Numbered from the stretch's first letter, positions 38,030 through 50,160 are shown. The stretch: DNA of 64,000 nt from Vanilla planifolia (GCA_023846275.1 JAIUJO010000089.1:325001-389000); one strand, 5' to 3'. Translations and numbers: made by a program. Notes: a model not told the origin generated them from the letters alone.

Positions 38030-38352
38030 ACTCTATGCTTTTAATCGTAGATTTTTCAGGGTATCGTCATGTCATTCTAAGGGATTGTAGGTCTATTCAT
38101 TAGTTCTGATTTGTGGTGTACAATTACATGGAATGTCGGTAGTGGTCAAGACTTGTTTGATAGAATAAATTGTCGCATCTTCCTTTCCTTCTTTCTGAAA
38201 GATATTCAATCAATCAGAATGGATATCATGAGCCCAGGAACTATTCCCTTCAATTGTGCTGATGATAATTGGTGCTATTGACGATAATTGGACACCACTA
38301 TGAACGAAAGTTGTCGAGTTGGCCTATTTCTTGGACGTACCAATTGAATGGT
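38030..38352 (+). pseudogene. ycf4: Plastid ycf4 fragment (photosystem I assembly)
   Basis: Ycf4 helps assemble photosystem I in the thylakoid. The recognisable pieces are QGIV with MSF near 38,065, [19 protein letters not shown], a deletion of about 40 bases, then [19 protein letters not shown], a second gap, and ELAYFLDVPIEW at the end. Nucleotide words such as GGTCTATTCATTAGTTCTGA and AGATATTCAATCAATCAGAA agree closely with plastid ycf4. The 5' half is missing, and there is an in-frame stop just after MSF. It is the first of three plastid genes here in native order, so it is transferred plastid DNA and non-functional. Confidence 0.85.
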
Positions 38353-38806
38353 ATAAAGAAGTGAATTGAAGTGAAATGAAATGAAGAATCAATCTAACTA
38401 TGTGGGAAAAAACTTCTGAATTGCCTTTTTTAGACAACTGAAGCTCCTTCAAAAGGTGGTGGGGTACTTTTTAAACTATTCTTTTCAACAAAAGATGCTT
38501 AGGCTATATTCCATTTTATTTCGATGAAGACTCGAACAATCCATTTGAAGTAATGAATCTTGTTTGGATTTCAAGATGAATACTATCGAACCCTTTCATT
38601 TTGTTGTTTTTTTTCATTCTGTATATGTGATGTCAATTTCGAACAAATTTGTTTCTTTTCTCAATTCTATCAAAATCTAAGATTTCTATACAAGAGGTTA
38701 TAATTCAAAGATGAACAAGGTATCAGAATTTCTTATTTTAGTTTTTGTGTCAGAATTGAGTCTTTGAATCTAGAATAGAACCATCAAAGAAGGTACCCTT
38801 TCCAAT

Positions 38807-39441
38807 GAAAAAAAGAACGCATCAGCTTTTCTCCCATATCTTGTGCCTATACTCTTCTGGCCCTGGTTGATTTCCCTCTCACTTAACAAAGCTCTAAAAA
38901 CTTGGATTCTTCGTTGGTCGAATACCAGGAGATTTGAAATCCTTTTGAATGATATTGAAAAGGAAAATGTTCTAGGAAAATGGATGGAATTTGAAGAACT
39001 CTTCTTGTTGGACTAGATGATAAAGGACTACTCAGAGATAGATATACAAAGGCTTCGTATAGAAATGCACAATGAAATGATACAATTGGTCGAAAGGCAC
39101 AATGAATCTCATTTCCATATCATTTTGCATTTCTCTACCTACCTAATCTGTTTCAATATTTTCACAGGAATTTCCATATAACTTCAATGACACAATCAAA
39201 GGTTTTTTTGATCCTTTTCATTGTTGATTTATGTTTTGGATTTCACTCTACCCATGGTTGGGATCTAATGATTCGTTCAATCTACGATTATTTTTTATTT
39301 GCTCAAAAGGAGGAAATAATATCTCTTCTTGTTTCCATTTTTCAAGTGATTATATATGTAATTGAGAAATTTGGGATCTTCCATTTTGGAAATCGTGTAT
39401 CTCCATCGCTTGTCAAAATTTATCATTCAATGAATGAATGA
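38807..39441 (+). pseudogene. cemA: Plastid cemA pseudogene (envelope membrane protein)
   Basis: CemA is the plastid inner-envelope protein linked to proton extrusion and carbon uptake. Start ATGAAAAAAAGAACG at 38,807. Conserved runs follow in changing frames: [58 protein letters not shown], then in another frame [46 protein letters not shown] and [16 protein letters not shown] at the native C-terminus. There is a stop directly after FLLD and frameshifts near both ends, so no product is possible. Length is close to that of the intact gene, meaning mostly point decay. Confidence 0.93.
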
Positions 39442-39694
39442 AGAATTCATCAGATTTGAAGATATCAATCCAATTAGATTCTTTTTTTCGTGAATAAAGA
39501 AATCATTTTTCTTCTAACTTATTCTTTGTACATCTTATACTTCTACCTTTCGGTTCAAGGTCTTCATACTATGTTACAATTATAATCAAATTCCAATTAT
39601 TTTTAGTAAAATCAATAAAAAGGCCAATTTGTCAATAGGGAATTCTACCAGCTACCTATCCAATTTCTTGTAGAAATTTCAGGATCAATGATTG

Positions 39695-40700
39695 GACCAT
39701 GAAAAAATGAAAGATTTTTTCTTGTGTAAACGAACAGATGACTCGATCCATTTCTGTATTGGTCATTATATATGTTATAACTTGAGCATCTATTTCAAAT
39801 GCATATCCCATTTTGCACAACAGGGTTACAAAAATCCTCGAGAAGCAACTGGTTGAATTGTATGTGCCAATTGCCATTTAGCTAATAAGCTAGTGGATAT
39901 TGAAGTTCCACAAACTGTACTTCTTGATACTCTATTTGAAGCAATTTGTCGTATTCCTTATGATATGCAATTGAAAAAAAACTTGGTAATGGTAAAAAAA
40001 GATCTTTGAATGTAGGAGCTGTCCTTATTATACCCGAGCGATTCGAATTAGCCCCCAACCCCTGCCCCCCCGAGAAACAACTGGTTGAATTGTATGTGCC
40101 AATTTCCATTTAGCTAATAACTTAGTGGTTATTGAAGTTCCACAAGATGTACTTCTTGATACTGTATTTGAAGAGATTTTTCGTATTCCTTATGATATGC
40201 AATTGAAAAAAAGCTTGCTAATGGTAAAAAAGGATCTTTGAATGTAGGAGATGTCCTTATTAAACCCAAGCAATTAGAATTAGTCCCTTACCCCCCTGCC
40301 CTCCCGATCGTATTTCTCTGAAATGAAAGAAAAGATGGTCAATCTTTCTTTTCAGTGTTATCATCATAATCACCAAAATCTTCTTGTGATAGATCCTGTT
40401 CCTGGTAAGAAATATAGTGAAATTGTCTTCACCATTCTTTCACTTGACCCTACTATGAATGAAGATGCTCACACATTAAAACATCCCATATATGCAGGCA
40501 GGAACAGAGGAAGGGGTCAAATTTATCTTGATGGTTGCAAGAGTAATAATACAGTTCTTAATGCTACATCGGCTGGTATAGTGAGTCAAATAGTATCTCC
40601 AGAAAAAGGACGATATGAAATAACCATAGCAGATGTAGAAAATAGGCGTCAGGTGGTATATGTTGGTACAAGTGAAAAGTGCTGAATTCTTGTTGATTGA
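39695..40700 (+). pseudogene. petA: Plastid petA pseudogene (cytochrome f)
   Basis: PetA encodes cytochrome f of the cytochrome b6f complex. Visible parts: EQMTRSISVLVIIYVIT, a stop where Trp is expected, ASISNAYPI, a one-base deletion (ATTTTGCACAA), the haem-binding CANCH stretch readable in the nucleotides at about 39,857-39,875 (GTATGTGCCAATTGCCATTT), then [61 protein letters not shown] and [15 protein letters not shown]. The C-terminal part after about 40,700, including the membrane anchor, is missing. A 232-base tandem duplication repeats the haem-region segment. Order and spacing after cemA match the plastid genome. Confidence 0.93.
39840..40303 (+). repeat. 232-base tandem duplication inside petA
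   Basis: GAGAAGCAACTGGTTGAATT at 39,840 recurs as GAGAAACAACTGGTTGAATT at 40,072, and homology continues to the C-rich stretches near 40,060 and 40,298. Plastid petA has one copy of this segment, so the duplication happened after transfer. The copies have since diverged slightly. Confidence 0.92.
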
Positions 40701-41129
40701 TAGAATTATGTATGATTCCAAATAAATAAAAACTCCGAACAATTCAGTAATCCTTGTGTTGAATTCTTGTCGATTGGTAGATGTAGTGTTACATGAAGAA
40801 AAACAGCCGATCAGGATAATTACAGGGATAAAGTTCAAGAGTAAGAGCAGGCAGATTAGCTGCGAGGCTATGAGGAAGTTCATATTACTAAGTCATGTTT
40901 AGAAAAGAGCGAGGATTCACACCCTGGTTGAATTCCTCTTTGTTTGAAGTGTTTGGCCAGTAAGGGAGGAGCACTCTGGAAAGCTGATTAGTTATATGAC
41001 CTTCACTTGGAAGAAGTTCCCTAAAGGTCTTTCCCTATAGAGGCCCCTACCCTTTCCAAAAGTCACTCATGAATTGGACATCTCTCTCAAAAAATTAGTG
41101 GCAATAACAGAAGCATCACTTACTTTCTA
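40701..41129. other. Unassigned spacer after the plastid block
   Basis: A short direct echo (TGAATTCTTGTTGATTGATA at 40,683 and a near copy at 40,759) marks the edge of petA homology. Nothing else is recognised. Confidence 0.5.
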
Positions 41130-41400
41130 ACATGCAGTCAGATGGACCATCTTTGAAAATCTATCAACAACAACAATTATACTACCGATTCCCATGGCTA
41201 TGTAGGGCAAGCCTTACACAAAGTCAATGCCAACATCTTCCAGCGTCTTCAGGGGAATTGGCAGAGGTGTGTATATGCCCATGTTTTGCTTTCCTTCCCT
41301 CCCTTCATTGTTTGAAAAACCCGACATCTCCCTACATCTTTGCTGAGGCTACATCTCTCTTGATATAAGGCCAGCAGAAATGGTTTTCCACAATGGTAAT
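41130..41400 (-). mobile_element. Ty3-gypsy (chromovirus-type) integrase fragment
   Basis: Minus-strand text reads MGIYTPLPIPLKTLEDVGID, FV, stop, GLPYIAMGIGSIIVVVDRFS, KMVHLTAC. This is the start of the integrase core, matching the family pattern G.Y.PLP.P..PW.D...DF..GLP and VVVDRFSKM.HF. Upstream on that strand, VENHFCWPYIKRDVASAK matches the zinc-binding region end. Inactive: stops and frameshifts. Confidence 0.8.
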
Positions 41401-44400
41401 CGCTCTAAAGAAAGATGCAATCCATAGGATTTCCCAAATCCTTCGCTCAAAGAATGTGAAATCAAAGTTGCCCCAGATAGAGCGGGATGTTGGTTCCAAT
41501 CAAAATCATATTCATCGTGAACACATTACTTAGTGTACGAAACATCGATGTAAAAGATTGAGGGATAAGTGAATCCTAGGTATGTCTTCCAAAAATTTTC
41601 GGTGTGATTGCTTACTATTCTGGTGTGCCAGATTCTTTTCAAGTGCTTGGGCTATGGTACATGAAAAAGTCACCCAAGAGTGGGGCCCCCAGGAGGGGTG
41701 GCCCCAGCCCCCTTTGTTCTTTTCATCTATCAAAGCTCAGTCGGACCAACGAGAATTGACTCAACAACTAATCGTCAGATCACCCTTCAGACTTTGGCTT
41801 CTTTCCTATAGGATTGAACAAGGGACTAACAAAGTCCTACTTGTGCAGCAGCTGCATGATAGTAACCTGATTCCAAGTTTGTAACTTGAGTATGCATTGA
41901 TGATGAAAAGTTGAGATTGTCAGGATCCATCTCACCGGGTAAATGATTTGAGGAAGGAAGAAACAAGCGAAGAGCAAAGTTCAAAAGTGGACTGCCCACT
42001 CGAGGAATTCATTCTTCAATGGCCAAAGCATAGATATAGATCTAATATATCCCACTTCATGTAGAATAGGGGTCCATAACTTGTGACACGGAAAGCTCCA
42101 CTGAGGTCGTGTACAACAAACTGAACCACACAAGTAGGTGTGCACTACCTACAATAATAAGCTGAGAAGAAGGTCTTGCTACTTTTCCCATTACTAGTAG
42201 AAATTGTAGTTCTTTGGGCCTCTTTCTTGCCTTTCCCTACTTTTGGATCAAGCTTTGCTTTGGCTTGATTTCATCTAGAATTTCCCAAGCCCATTAAAAG
42301 GAGTTCTGTCAAATAGGATTCATCGTTGGGATGGCTTTTTCACATCTCATAAGAGGGAAAAGTAACCACTAAAAAATGGGGGGCCCCTTCCTATTTGTAT
42401 CAAAAAGATAGCTCAATTTCATATTACATATCTTGTTGCGGCCTTTCCAGAGCTTTCCTCCCAGGATCATTGAATAGTTAGGTTGTGTTACATGCTCATA
42501 TCCACATTGCAAAGTGATTATGCTAATCCAATCTAATTCTAATCTAATCTAAATGTAATATGCACATACAAAAAATGGAAAGCATTGGTAGTAGCATTTT
42601 GACTTCATTAAGCCCATGCATCACATCAAGAGAAAGAAATGAAACAAGTGAACTCTTAGGAGGCTTGTCTCATTGATATCATTTTGTTCTATGATTTTTC
42701 CAATTCAAAGATGGAAGTCAAAAAATAGATAGAGGATGAAAACAAACTTGTAAAGTTGTTATATTCTATTTCTTTGTAGCTCTTAGATTGCATATGAGTC
42801 TAGGCCCAGGCAAGGTTCCTGAGAAACCTTTTTGAGGTTCGGAGATGTTCAAGTTCTAACTTCCTATATATTTCCAATAGACCAGAACTCCTCATTTTTG
42901 ATTTGAGGTAACCACTTCCCGATCATCATCGTCCTCATGGAGATCAGAGTCCTCATGTCTAGATTTTGATAGGGCTATTGATGGCTACCAACCCCCACTT
43001 TATTTCTTCTAAGTCATCAGGGATGACCCAATATTTGGAGTCCAAAGGATTAATCTCTTTGGCGAGTATGGAGGAGGCTGGTTGTCGTGCTCCAAACAAT
43101 GTATACACTATGTTGGTAGTCATTTGTCTTACGAGCGAATCTCAATCTATATTGTTGGCCTATTTAATTTAAGCTGATGGCCTGATACCAAAAAAGGTGA
43201 TCAAAGCAATAAAATGGCTATCTAGCTTCTACAATCCAAAAATCCTTGTTAGCTTGCTTGCTAAGGCTCGCCGAGCATTATGGTAGGACATGGATTGATC
43301 ATGAATGAAAATGGACTTCTTTGTAACATCGTACATAATATATGGGAGTCACAGTCCCTCTCTTCGACCAAACGAAGGGAATGTGAACACCATTCTGGGG
43401 CTTGGCTTGACCCGAGGTCCACTATGGGAAAAAGACCTCTAGGGTGATTCAGAATTAATAAGGATGGGTAAGATAGAGAAGTGAGGTTACTAGCTTAGTC
43501 ATTTTTTTTAATCAAAAAGGTTGGCTAAGTGCCCTATTTTCCTTGTAGGGGTTAAGGCCAATTAAGAGTGAGTTATGCTTTCATTTATTTCTTAAAGAGT
43601 TTTTCGTAGGGAGATCATGATCTCCTACTATTGGAGAAAGCTGACAACAAGATAGAGCCAACCCCTCTCTCGTTTATCCACTTGTGTACCCAAGCATTGT
43701 CATGTGAATGGTGTTATTCTGTAGATCAAAGAATAGAATCAATAAGATAGTAAACATAGTAATTGAGAGAACTAAAGGATAGAGAGAGTATGTTTTCATG
43801 GCAATTGAACTGAAAGAAGCACGGGAAAAAAATAGCTCCCAAGCATACGAATGAAAATGATCGGAATGATTGGAGTGTGCTTCGCTTATTCAATCTTTTG
43901 AGTGATTAGAGGTTAGGGAGATCATATTGACTCACGTACTAGAGAGGAAACCAAGCCAAGAGGAAGTTGGCCTTTGTAGAGAGGGACCTTGAGGTGATAA
44001 GACCACTTTCTGTGCCAAAAAGAATCCACTCATTTATCTAATAAGGAGCAGACAGGGTTGGAAGGGAATCCCATTTTGATTGACTCAAGTCATAGGGGTA
44101 GGATCCTCAGTGGAGGGGTAAAGCTGGTTTCAAGCTTGAACCAGTTCATGTCCAAATGCTTTCGAGCCAGTAGCTTTCCTTCTTGCTAAAAAACAGACCA
44201 ACGGATGAGTGCCAATTCACTGATTGAGAATTGAGAAATAAAAGGTGGAACATGGATTTATATTGGGAGGAGAAAATCTAGGGTTTCTTAATTAGACAAC
44301 TAACATTTTGTGGAAGGGATAGGCCAACTTTCAAAGGCATAAATCACTCTATTTGACTTCTTCATAAGTTCCTCCCTTTTGTCTTTGAGACGTTCCCTCA

Positions 44401-44530
44401 AAGGCCCTTAGGAGAAGTGGGATTAAGGCAGAAGGGCTCGATCAAATACTAGTCTTTAGTGAAGGAGTGTAGCTACTAGAAATAACAATGCACCAACCTT
44501 TCCATATGGCCAAACTAAGAAAACCAACAA
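41401..44530. other. Mosaic DNA, no gene assigned
   Basis: Short frames only. GC-box-like words at 41,681-41,700 and 42,378-42,389. Parts next to 41,400 may be more of the integrase element. The rest resembles the organelle-like texture at 33.6-38 kb. Confidence 0.45.
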
Positions 44531-44685
44531 CCATAAGTGCCTCCGATCCCAGACCAGGCCGTAAATTGATTGAGGTGTAGAGCGATCGTAGCCCAAGTGA
44601 TAGAGCAACCCATCTCTCATTCTCTGTGCTCACTCTACTTGCTAAGGAAAGCATTTGAACTAAGCCCCTCTTGAGTTTGCCAATT

Positions 44686-44704
44686 GGGGCCCCCTCTGGG
44701 GATC
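44686..44704 (+). repeat. GC-box motif site
   Basis: Reads GGGGCCCCCTCTGGGGATC, in repeat B copy 2. It is the most symmetrical member of the group. Confidence 0.55.
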
Positions 44705-44989
44705 ATTAGCATACACTTTCCTTTCTTATTATGAGTTTAGCATAAGGACACTAACTTCAATGGATTGAAAAAGTTAAAAAGCAAACAAACCAAAAAGGGT
44801 ACGAGGTCACAAAGGCACTCGCGCACCTCGTTCTACTTGACTATTTCTTAGAATAGAATGTTCTATTTATATTATTAATATTATGTTATAGTATCATAAA
44901 GAAGTTCCCAAAAATCAATCCCCAGAGGGGGACCACGTGCGGACTTTCTTGGTTTGTTTTGTTGAACACATTGGGCTTTGGAGATAGAG

Positions 44990-45187
44990 TAATCTTCATC
45001 GAATCAGTGCAAAAATTTTTTCGGTCCATTTCTGCCCATGGTTGATGGAGCCTTCTGGATGAATGACATAGCAGTTGAATGAGCTTTCTTTTAGCGTACT
45101 AATGGACAAGCTGATTCTGAAGCCATCTTCATGGGCTATATCCTCCCTATGAAAACATAACCGAGGAATACATAGAATATATGACAT
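44990..45187 (-). mobile_element. Gag-like remnant in repeat B copy 2
   Basis: Minus strand contains FRISLSISTLKESSFNCYVI and PEGSINHGQKW. The Trp of the AFNWY motif is Cys here. Same element as 32,180-32,422. Confidence 0.55.
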
Positions 45188-46433
45188 CTGCTGATGTACT
45201 TCATCGCCAAGATGTATATGTATTCTTTGAATTTATATCATTCCTATGTGGCACTCTTGCATCATATGGCTCCATTCTTTGTAGCAGGAACATCCTAAAT
45301 CAACAGGTTGGTCATTCATGTAATACATGATATCCTGCTACTTGCCATCCTTCTCTTCTTCAAGACGAGAATGGGAACTTCATTTGATAGTTAAGGGGAG
45401 CCGGGTTTGAGGATTACACCTGGGGGTCTCCACTAGTTAACTAGACAGGATTCTGGGAATCTTTTTTGGAGAACTTAGGCTTGGCTCTCACAGGATTCAA
45501 TCAGATCAACCAGTGAGACGTTTACAGAATAAGGAGTTCAGTAAGGGCTATAAGATTGATAGAAGAAACTGGTCGAAGTCACTGTTGTGTTCAGCTTCGC
45601 AGGTTGACTTGTTCGAAGGTATTGCTTTCTGTTGTCTATCATTCCTGGCCTGAGGTCGTGTCACATGTGGGTCTTTGAATAATTGCACGTCAGGACTATT
45701 TTGAAGGGCATTCACATTAAGCATCATGGTATTATGCAAGTTGAGTTGTTTGGGTGAAGTTGATCACAACTAATCTGATGGCAAGAAGTTCTTAGTGGTG
45801 GGCTAGAAGTACCTTAGCTTTTTGTACCCTACTTTCAAGTGGGTATGAAATTCATTTATTAGACATGCTTATAGAGAATCTAACCTTCTAGTCTATGATA
45901 CTAAACCTTCAAGCGATGTCAAAAGGTAGGTTTAGTGAATCCGAAAAAGTGAGGCTTTACTTGACGAGTGAACCTTGTGACTCGATTATTTGGACCTATA
46001 AAAAGCTGAGTTTCCTTGCTTTCTTTCATCACAATAATTGAGAAAATTTGAAGTCAAAGTAGAAAAATAGTAGTTCCATTATCCACCTTTAGAGACAATT
46101 TGGAAGGTGGTTCACTTTCACACATCTTGGTCGAGTAAGAAACAAGTGCTTTGTTGATTGAAGGTGGTCTCTTCTCTACTCCTAGACATAGGATAAAGGA
46201 TCACTTCGCATCCATAGTCTTCTTTGCATTTTATGCATCTTCTGTATCGTCTCTTGGATTTAGGGAACCAAGGAGCAAGAGTTCTCCCTCAAAAGTGGCT
46301 TTCTAGTAGGGCAGTGGGCTTCATTCAATGGAATGCTTTGTTGGCTCGGCTCAAGGGGTCCAGTTTCTCGGTGAAGAAATAGGAGCTAGTCCTCAGTAGG
46401 GCCAAAGAATTCATATTAGGATTCAGAGTTTGC

Positions 46434-48060
46434 CAGATATAACACAACTCTTAAAGCTATAACCATAAAGCTGATGCACTGGCCAGCCTAGCAGCAGTTA
46501 TAGCCCTCAGCCCATTTGAGACCACGTACATTTGCGTTGAAGGATAAAGGCTTCGACCATCTTTACCAAAAGGTAATCCTATTTACACAAAACACAACAA
46601 TAAGGACAAAGAGATGAAGATCATCGTTTTCAGCTTCACTCAAGTGGCACTGAAGCCTTAGAAGTGACTGCAAAAAAGAATTGGCGACAACAATTGCTTG
46701 AATAACTAAACTAGGGTAGGGGATTCTATATATGAAGGTGCTCGCTTTAAACCATATTAGACTTCGAGCTGTACAAGACTCTTGTGAGAACAGAGTCCTT
46801 TGTAGGAGTGCCTTTGATGGATTCCTCTTAAGACGCTTGTCAAAGCAAGAATCTAAAGATGGTTTGGAGGAAGCTCATGCTGGTGTTTGTGGTGCATACC
46901 ACTCAGAGACAAAGTTCTACCATCATTGAGGTGACTAGGGTAATATTGGTCCCCCATGTCGAAAGACTCCATTAATTTCTCCAAGAGATGCCACGTTTGT
47001 AAGATACATGCAGTCTTCATTTGACAATCATCATAACCTTGACATCTGACGATAATGTTTTGTTTAAGGTTTGGGGCATATATGTGATTGGCCACATCCA
47101 ACCTCCTGCATCTCAGAGATATATGTATATTCTGGCTACCACAGATTTTTTTTCAAGTGGGCAGAGGCCACACCATTGAAATGAGTAAAGGGAAATGATG
47201 TGGATCAAAAATCATCTAATCTATCGGTTCAAAGTCTTGCTCTCCTGATCTCCGATAATGGAATTGAACACCAATGAAAAGTCAACAAATAGATCGACTT
47301 TTTAGAAAGTTTCAGATGCAACATTGTTTCTCCACACCTTTCAAAGCTACGGCTAATTGGCATGAAGAGGCTGTTAGTCAGTAAGACATAGTGTAAGCTT
47401 CTCATTCCAATCACCCTTATTCTTAGAAATGATCTTAATGAGAAACTTCTCGAAGGACCATGGGCATACTATATGCCTTATGCCTTGACATTGGTTGAAA
47501 AGTAGTCCTCCCACTGGAAGTCCAAATCCCCGCCCTTAGAGTGGCAATTTAGGAAGGCTTTATAGAGGACCATGGAGTGCAACTTATACTCCAAGAGCTA
47601 GATGCTCTGGAGTTGAAATGACTGAGTTCTTGACAAAGGCTTGAAATCTACTAGGCATGTGTATCAAGAGCCTTCGATCAAAGGATTCAGAGATGATCTC
47701 TCAAGCCGGGAGACCTAGTGCTAGTCGTAATTGGGCTTATGAAAGTGACCCAGATGCAACACATTCAAAAATTTTTGGGAAAGACCTTTTCTAATTCAAG
47801 AGGTGCCTTCTACTCAAGAAAAAGAAGTGCCCCCTGAATGCGACTTTGTTCTCACACGAATTCATGCTCAATATTTGAAGAGGTGTTACTGAGTTCGGGG
47901 ACAATCCCATCGCACTGCTCATATTTCATTATATCGGAAGGAAGTCCATTTCATTATTGCCTTGATAGAGGGGGGAAAACCCTGGCTTCAGAGCCAAGAG
48001 TGAGTCCCATGACCTATTCAAGTTTTTTAGAGTAAACTCTCATCAGCATTTTCAGACTGA
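46434..48060 (+). mobile_element. Ty3-gypsy pol remnant: RNase H to integrase C-terminus
   Basis: In order: YNHKADALASLAAVIALSPF (RNase H end, 46,458), HAGVCGAYHSETKFYHH (integrase zinc-binding arm, near 46,875), YMYILATTDFF and KWAEATPLK near 47,120-47,180 (integrase core), ISDNGIE near 47,250 (catalytic Asp-Asn-Gly), then PLEVQIPALRVAI near 47,510, VQLILQELDALELK near 47,580 and KPGDLVLVV near 47,710 (integrase C-terminal module). Each block sits in a different frame with stops between, so it is a dead internal fragment. It runs opposite to the integrase at 41.1 kb. No LTR is seen beside it. Confidence 0.85.
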
Positions 48061-48180
48061 GAGCAGGCAACACACCAATCTCATCAACGCAAGAAACTAG
48101 TTTCATCACCACCTTCAAGTTCCTTGCCCACCAATCATTTTTGAGAGGCTATTGTAGGCTACTTCAAGAGCTTGAAGTCA

Positions 48181-48199
48181 GGGGGCCCCCTCTAGGAAC
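48181..48199 (+). repeat. GC-box motif site
   Basis: Reads GGGGGCCCCCTCTAGGAAC, a relative of the boxes at 31,920 and 44,686. Confidence 0.5.
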
Positions 48200-48350
48200 T
48201 ATATTAATATCAACAATTGCTACAAGGGTTTGCAGGTACTCTTCATAGAAATTGAACGAGTAGAAATATGTAAATTGTTGTATCAATTCACAGATGAAAA
48301 TAAAAAATATGCAAATATGTTAGTAATTATCAAAGCCTATACAATTCCTA

Positions 48351-48653
48351 CTAAAAAGAAATAGTGGTTACCAATATTATGGACCTCAGAAATGATTGGA
48401 TGATGACACTGCTTGGCCAAGATATCCTGACTCCCAATGTCATCACCGCCATAACTACGACTCTACAATTATGCAAGGCAATGCAAAGATCTGATGCAAA
48501 GGTAGTAGTCCAAGCAAGGTCTTTTTTCGAAGCTGTCCTCTTGGCCTCTAATGATTCAACACAAAGGCGTGCCTCTGCAAGCTCGTGCTCTGCCAACATA
48601 AGCTCTCGCTCAATTATGTTCATCGTCTCCACACAATATGAGACTTCGAACAA
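48351..48653 (-). pseudogene. Coiled-coil reading frame, probable retroelement remnant
   Basis: The minus-strand frame contains ERELMLAEHELAEARLCVES and LEAKRTASKKDLAW, a clear heptad-like helix. Such helices are common in the gag-side proteins of plant gypsy elements. Function not assignable; it lies just downstream of the gypsy pol remnant but on the opposite strand. Confidence 0.3.
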
Positions 48654-49930
48654 TGTGTTGTTTGGATCTCCTCCTTAGCATGTGTCACGAACCTATAGTG
48701 GGCTGCCATACCAAGGTCATATCAACCTCTCCATGTAGTTAGTCAGGTCACCAAGCTCATCAGATAGGTCACCCAGTAATGTTGACACTTGGGTGATTGT
48801 CCTTCTAGCCTTGGTCATGAAAGCAAGAACATGGCGGGGGGAGAATGAGTCCTTATTGCTTATCAGCTTGTCTACTATAAACTATAAGACCTGGGAGACA
48901 TATAGACAAGCACTGGGTAAAAACTTAGAGATGCGAGTCTCCACTATGATTATTGCTCAACGTTATTAAACGAAATAAGATAAGAAAATAAAGTACTGAC
49001 TTAATATGTTAATCTAGAACTACAGCTTTCAGGGAGGAAGCAATCTAACATTAAGGATGGCTACTTACCTAGAAGTTGTTTGGTGCTCAAAAGTCAAAAC
49101 CCCATCCCTTCCACCCCTATCATGAAACACTAAAAATCTAATTGGTTGGAAAGAATTGGATGGGCGAATGACAGGAATTGATGCTATGCATGGTTGATTC
49201 ACAATGCACTTTTTTATCCACTCGACTACATTCGCTCCTACCCTCATGTGCTAGTTTCAGTCTCTATCTATGATCAGACTTTTTCTGAACCCTCATTATG
49301 TCTACTATCAAAGATCAGCTTTCCAATCATTGTTGCTCATTTTTTTGAATTATAAAATGCAAAGCTTCTACTTGCTTTTTGAAGCTTCTAGCAAACCTTC
49401 AAACAAAGAGGTTGGGTTGTTCACTTCATGAATTGGAGACCACTTTTCTAAAGTCCAGAATTGTGATCCTTAGAAGGGAACTTGAACAAGTTGCCATTAC
49501 CATTCAATGAAAGTGACCCGGGGTTGGGGCACCGATCATGTGAAAGCATTCTGCCGAGCAAATTACATCAGTTGGTTCTATGTCCGCTAGTGATCTAGAA
49601 AAGGATGTTGAACAGAGTGTTGAAGGAACGCAACCTACCAAATGTGTTTCGGGGTCCGCGGGTCAAGAAGTTTTAGAGACGACTCAGTCATCGTCGAATT
49701 GATTGAAGTTGCAGAAAGTGAGCCGGCCTTTAAGGGATGGAAAATTCATAATGAATGTCCTTCTTTTGATGTTTTTGATTCCTGAATTTTGCTGCCAAAG
49801 CAAAGGGGATGAGAAGGGACGAGAAATGACACAAAAGTTATAAATAGAAGCTTTTCTTCAATTCCTTAGAATGAATCTTTGCACTACTCCAAAGGGAGTT
49901 TAGCTTGAGAGCGAGTTGGCTCAGTGACTA

Positions 49931-50160
49931 GGAAGAAGAATAAGAAGATGTGGAAGATGAGGAAGAAGAGGAAAAAGAAGAAGAAAATGATGACGCAAAA
50001 GAAGAAGAAAAGGAAGACGAAGAAGAATAAGAAGAAGAGGAAGAATAGGAGAAATAAAAGGAAAAGAATAGAAGAAGAAAAAAAGTAGAATAAGAATAAG
50101 AAGAAGAAGAAGAAGAAGAGGAAAAGGAAGAAGAAGAAGAAGAAGAAGAAGAGCAAGAAG
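49931..50160 (+). repeat. Purine (GAA) block 1
   Basis: About 230 bases of nearly pure A/G on the plus strand, mostly GAAGAA and AAAGAA with occasional GAT. It is separated from the main tract by the telomere-like block. Confidence 0.95.

Larger units (their letters stand above)
44531..46385 (+). repeat. Dispersed direct repeat B, copy 2
   Basis: Partner of 31,766-33,620. The copies are collinear with small indels. Similarity ends near 46,385, 50 bases before the gypsy RNase H remnant. Confidence 0.9.
48061..49922. other. Unassigned sequence before the purine tract
   Basis: Probably further retroelement debris. It contains the coiled-coil frame listed separately and a minus-strand frame (49,065-49,247) with no domain known to me. 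The last 60 bases lead directly into the purine block. Confidence 0.45.

Noticed and set aside
40476..40883. 135-codon minus-strand frame with hydrophobic residues
   Set aside because: Antisense shadow of the plastid petA remnant; the plus strand carries the conserved motifs.
48364..48678. Plus-strand 104-codon frame
   Set aside because: Complementary to the coiled-coil frame on the minus strand, which has the more protein-like heptad pattern; neither is well supported.
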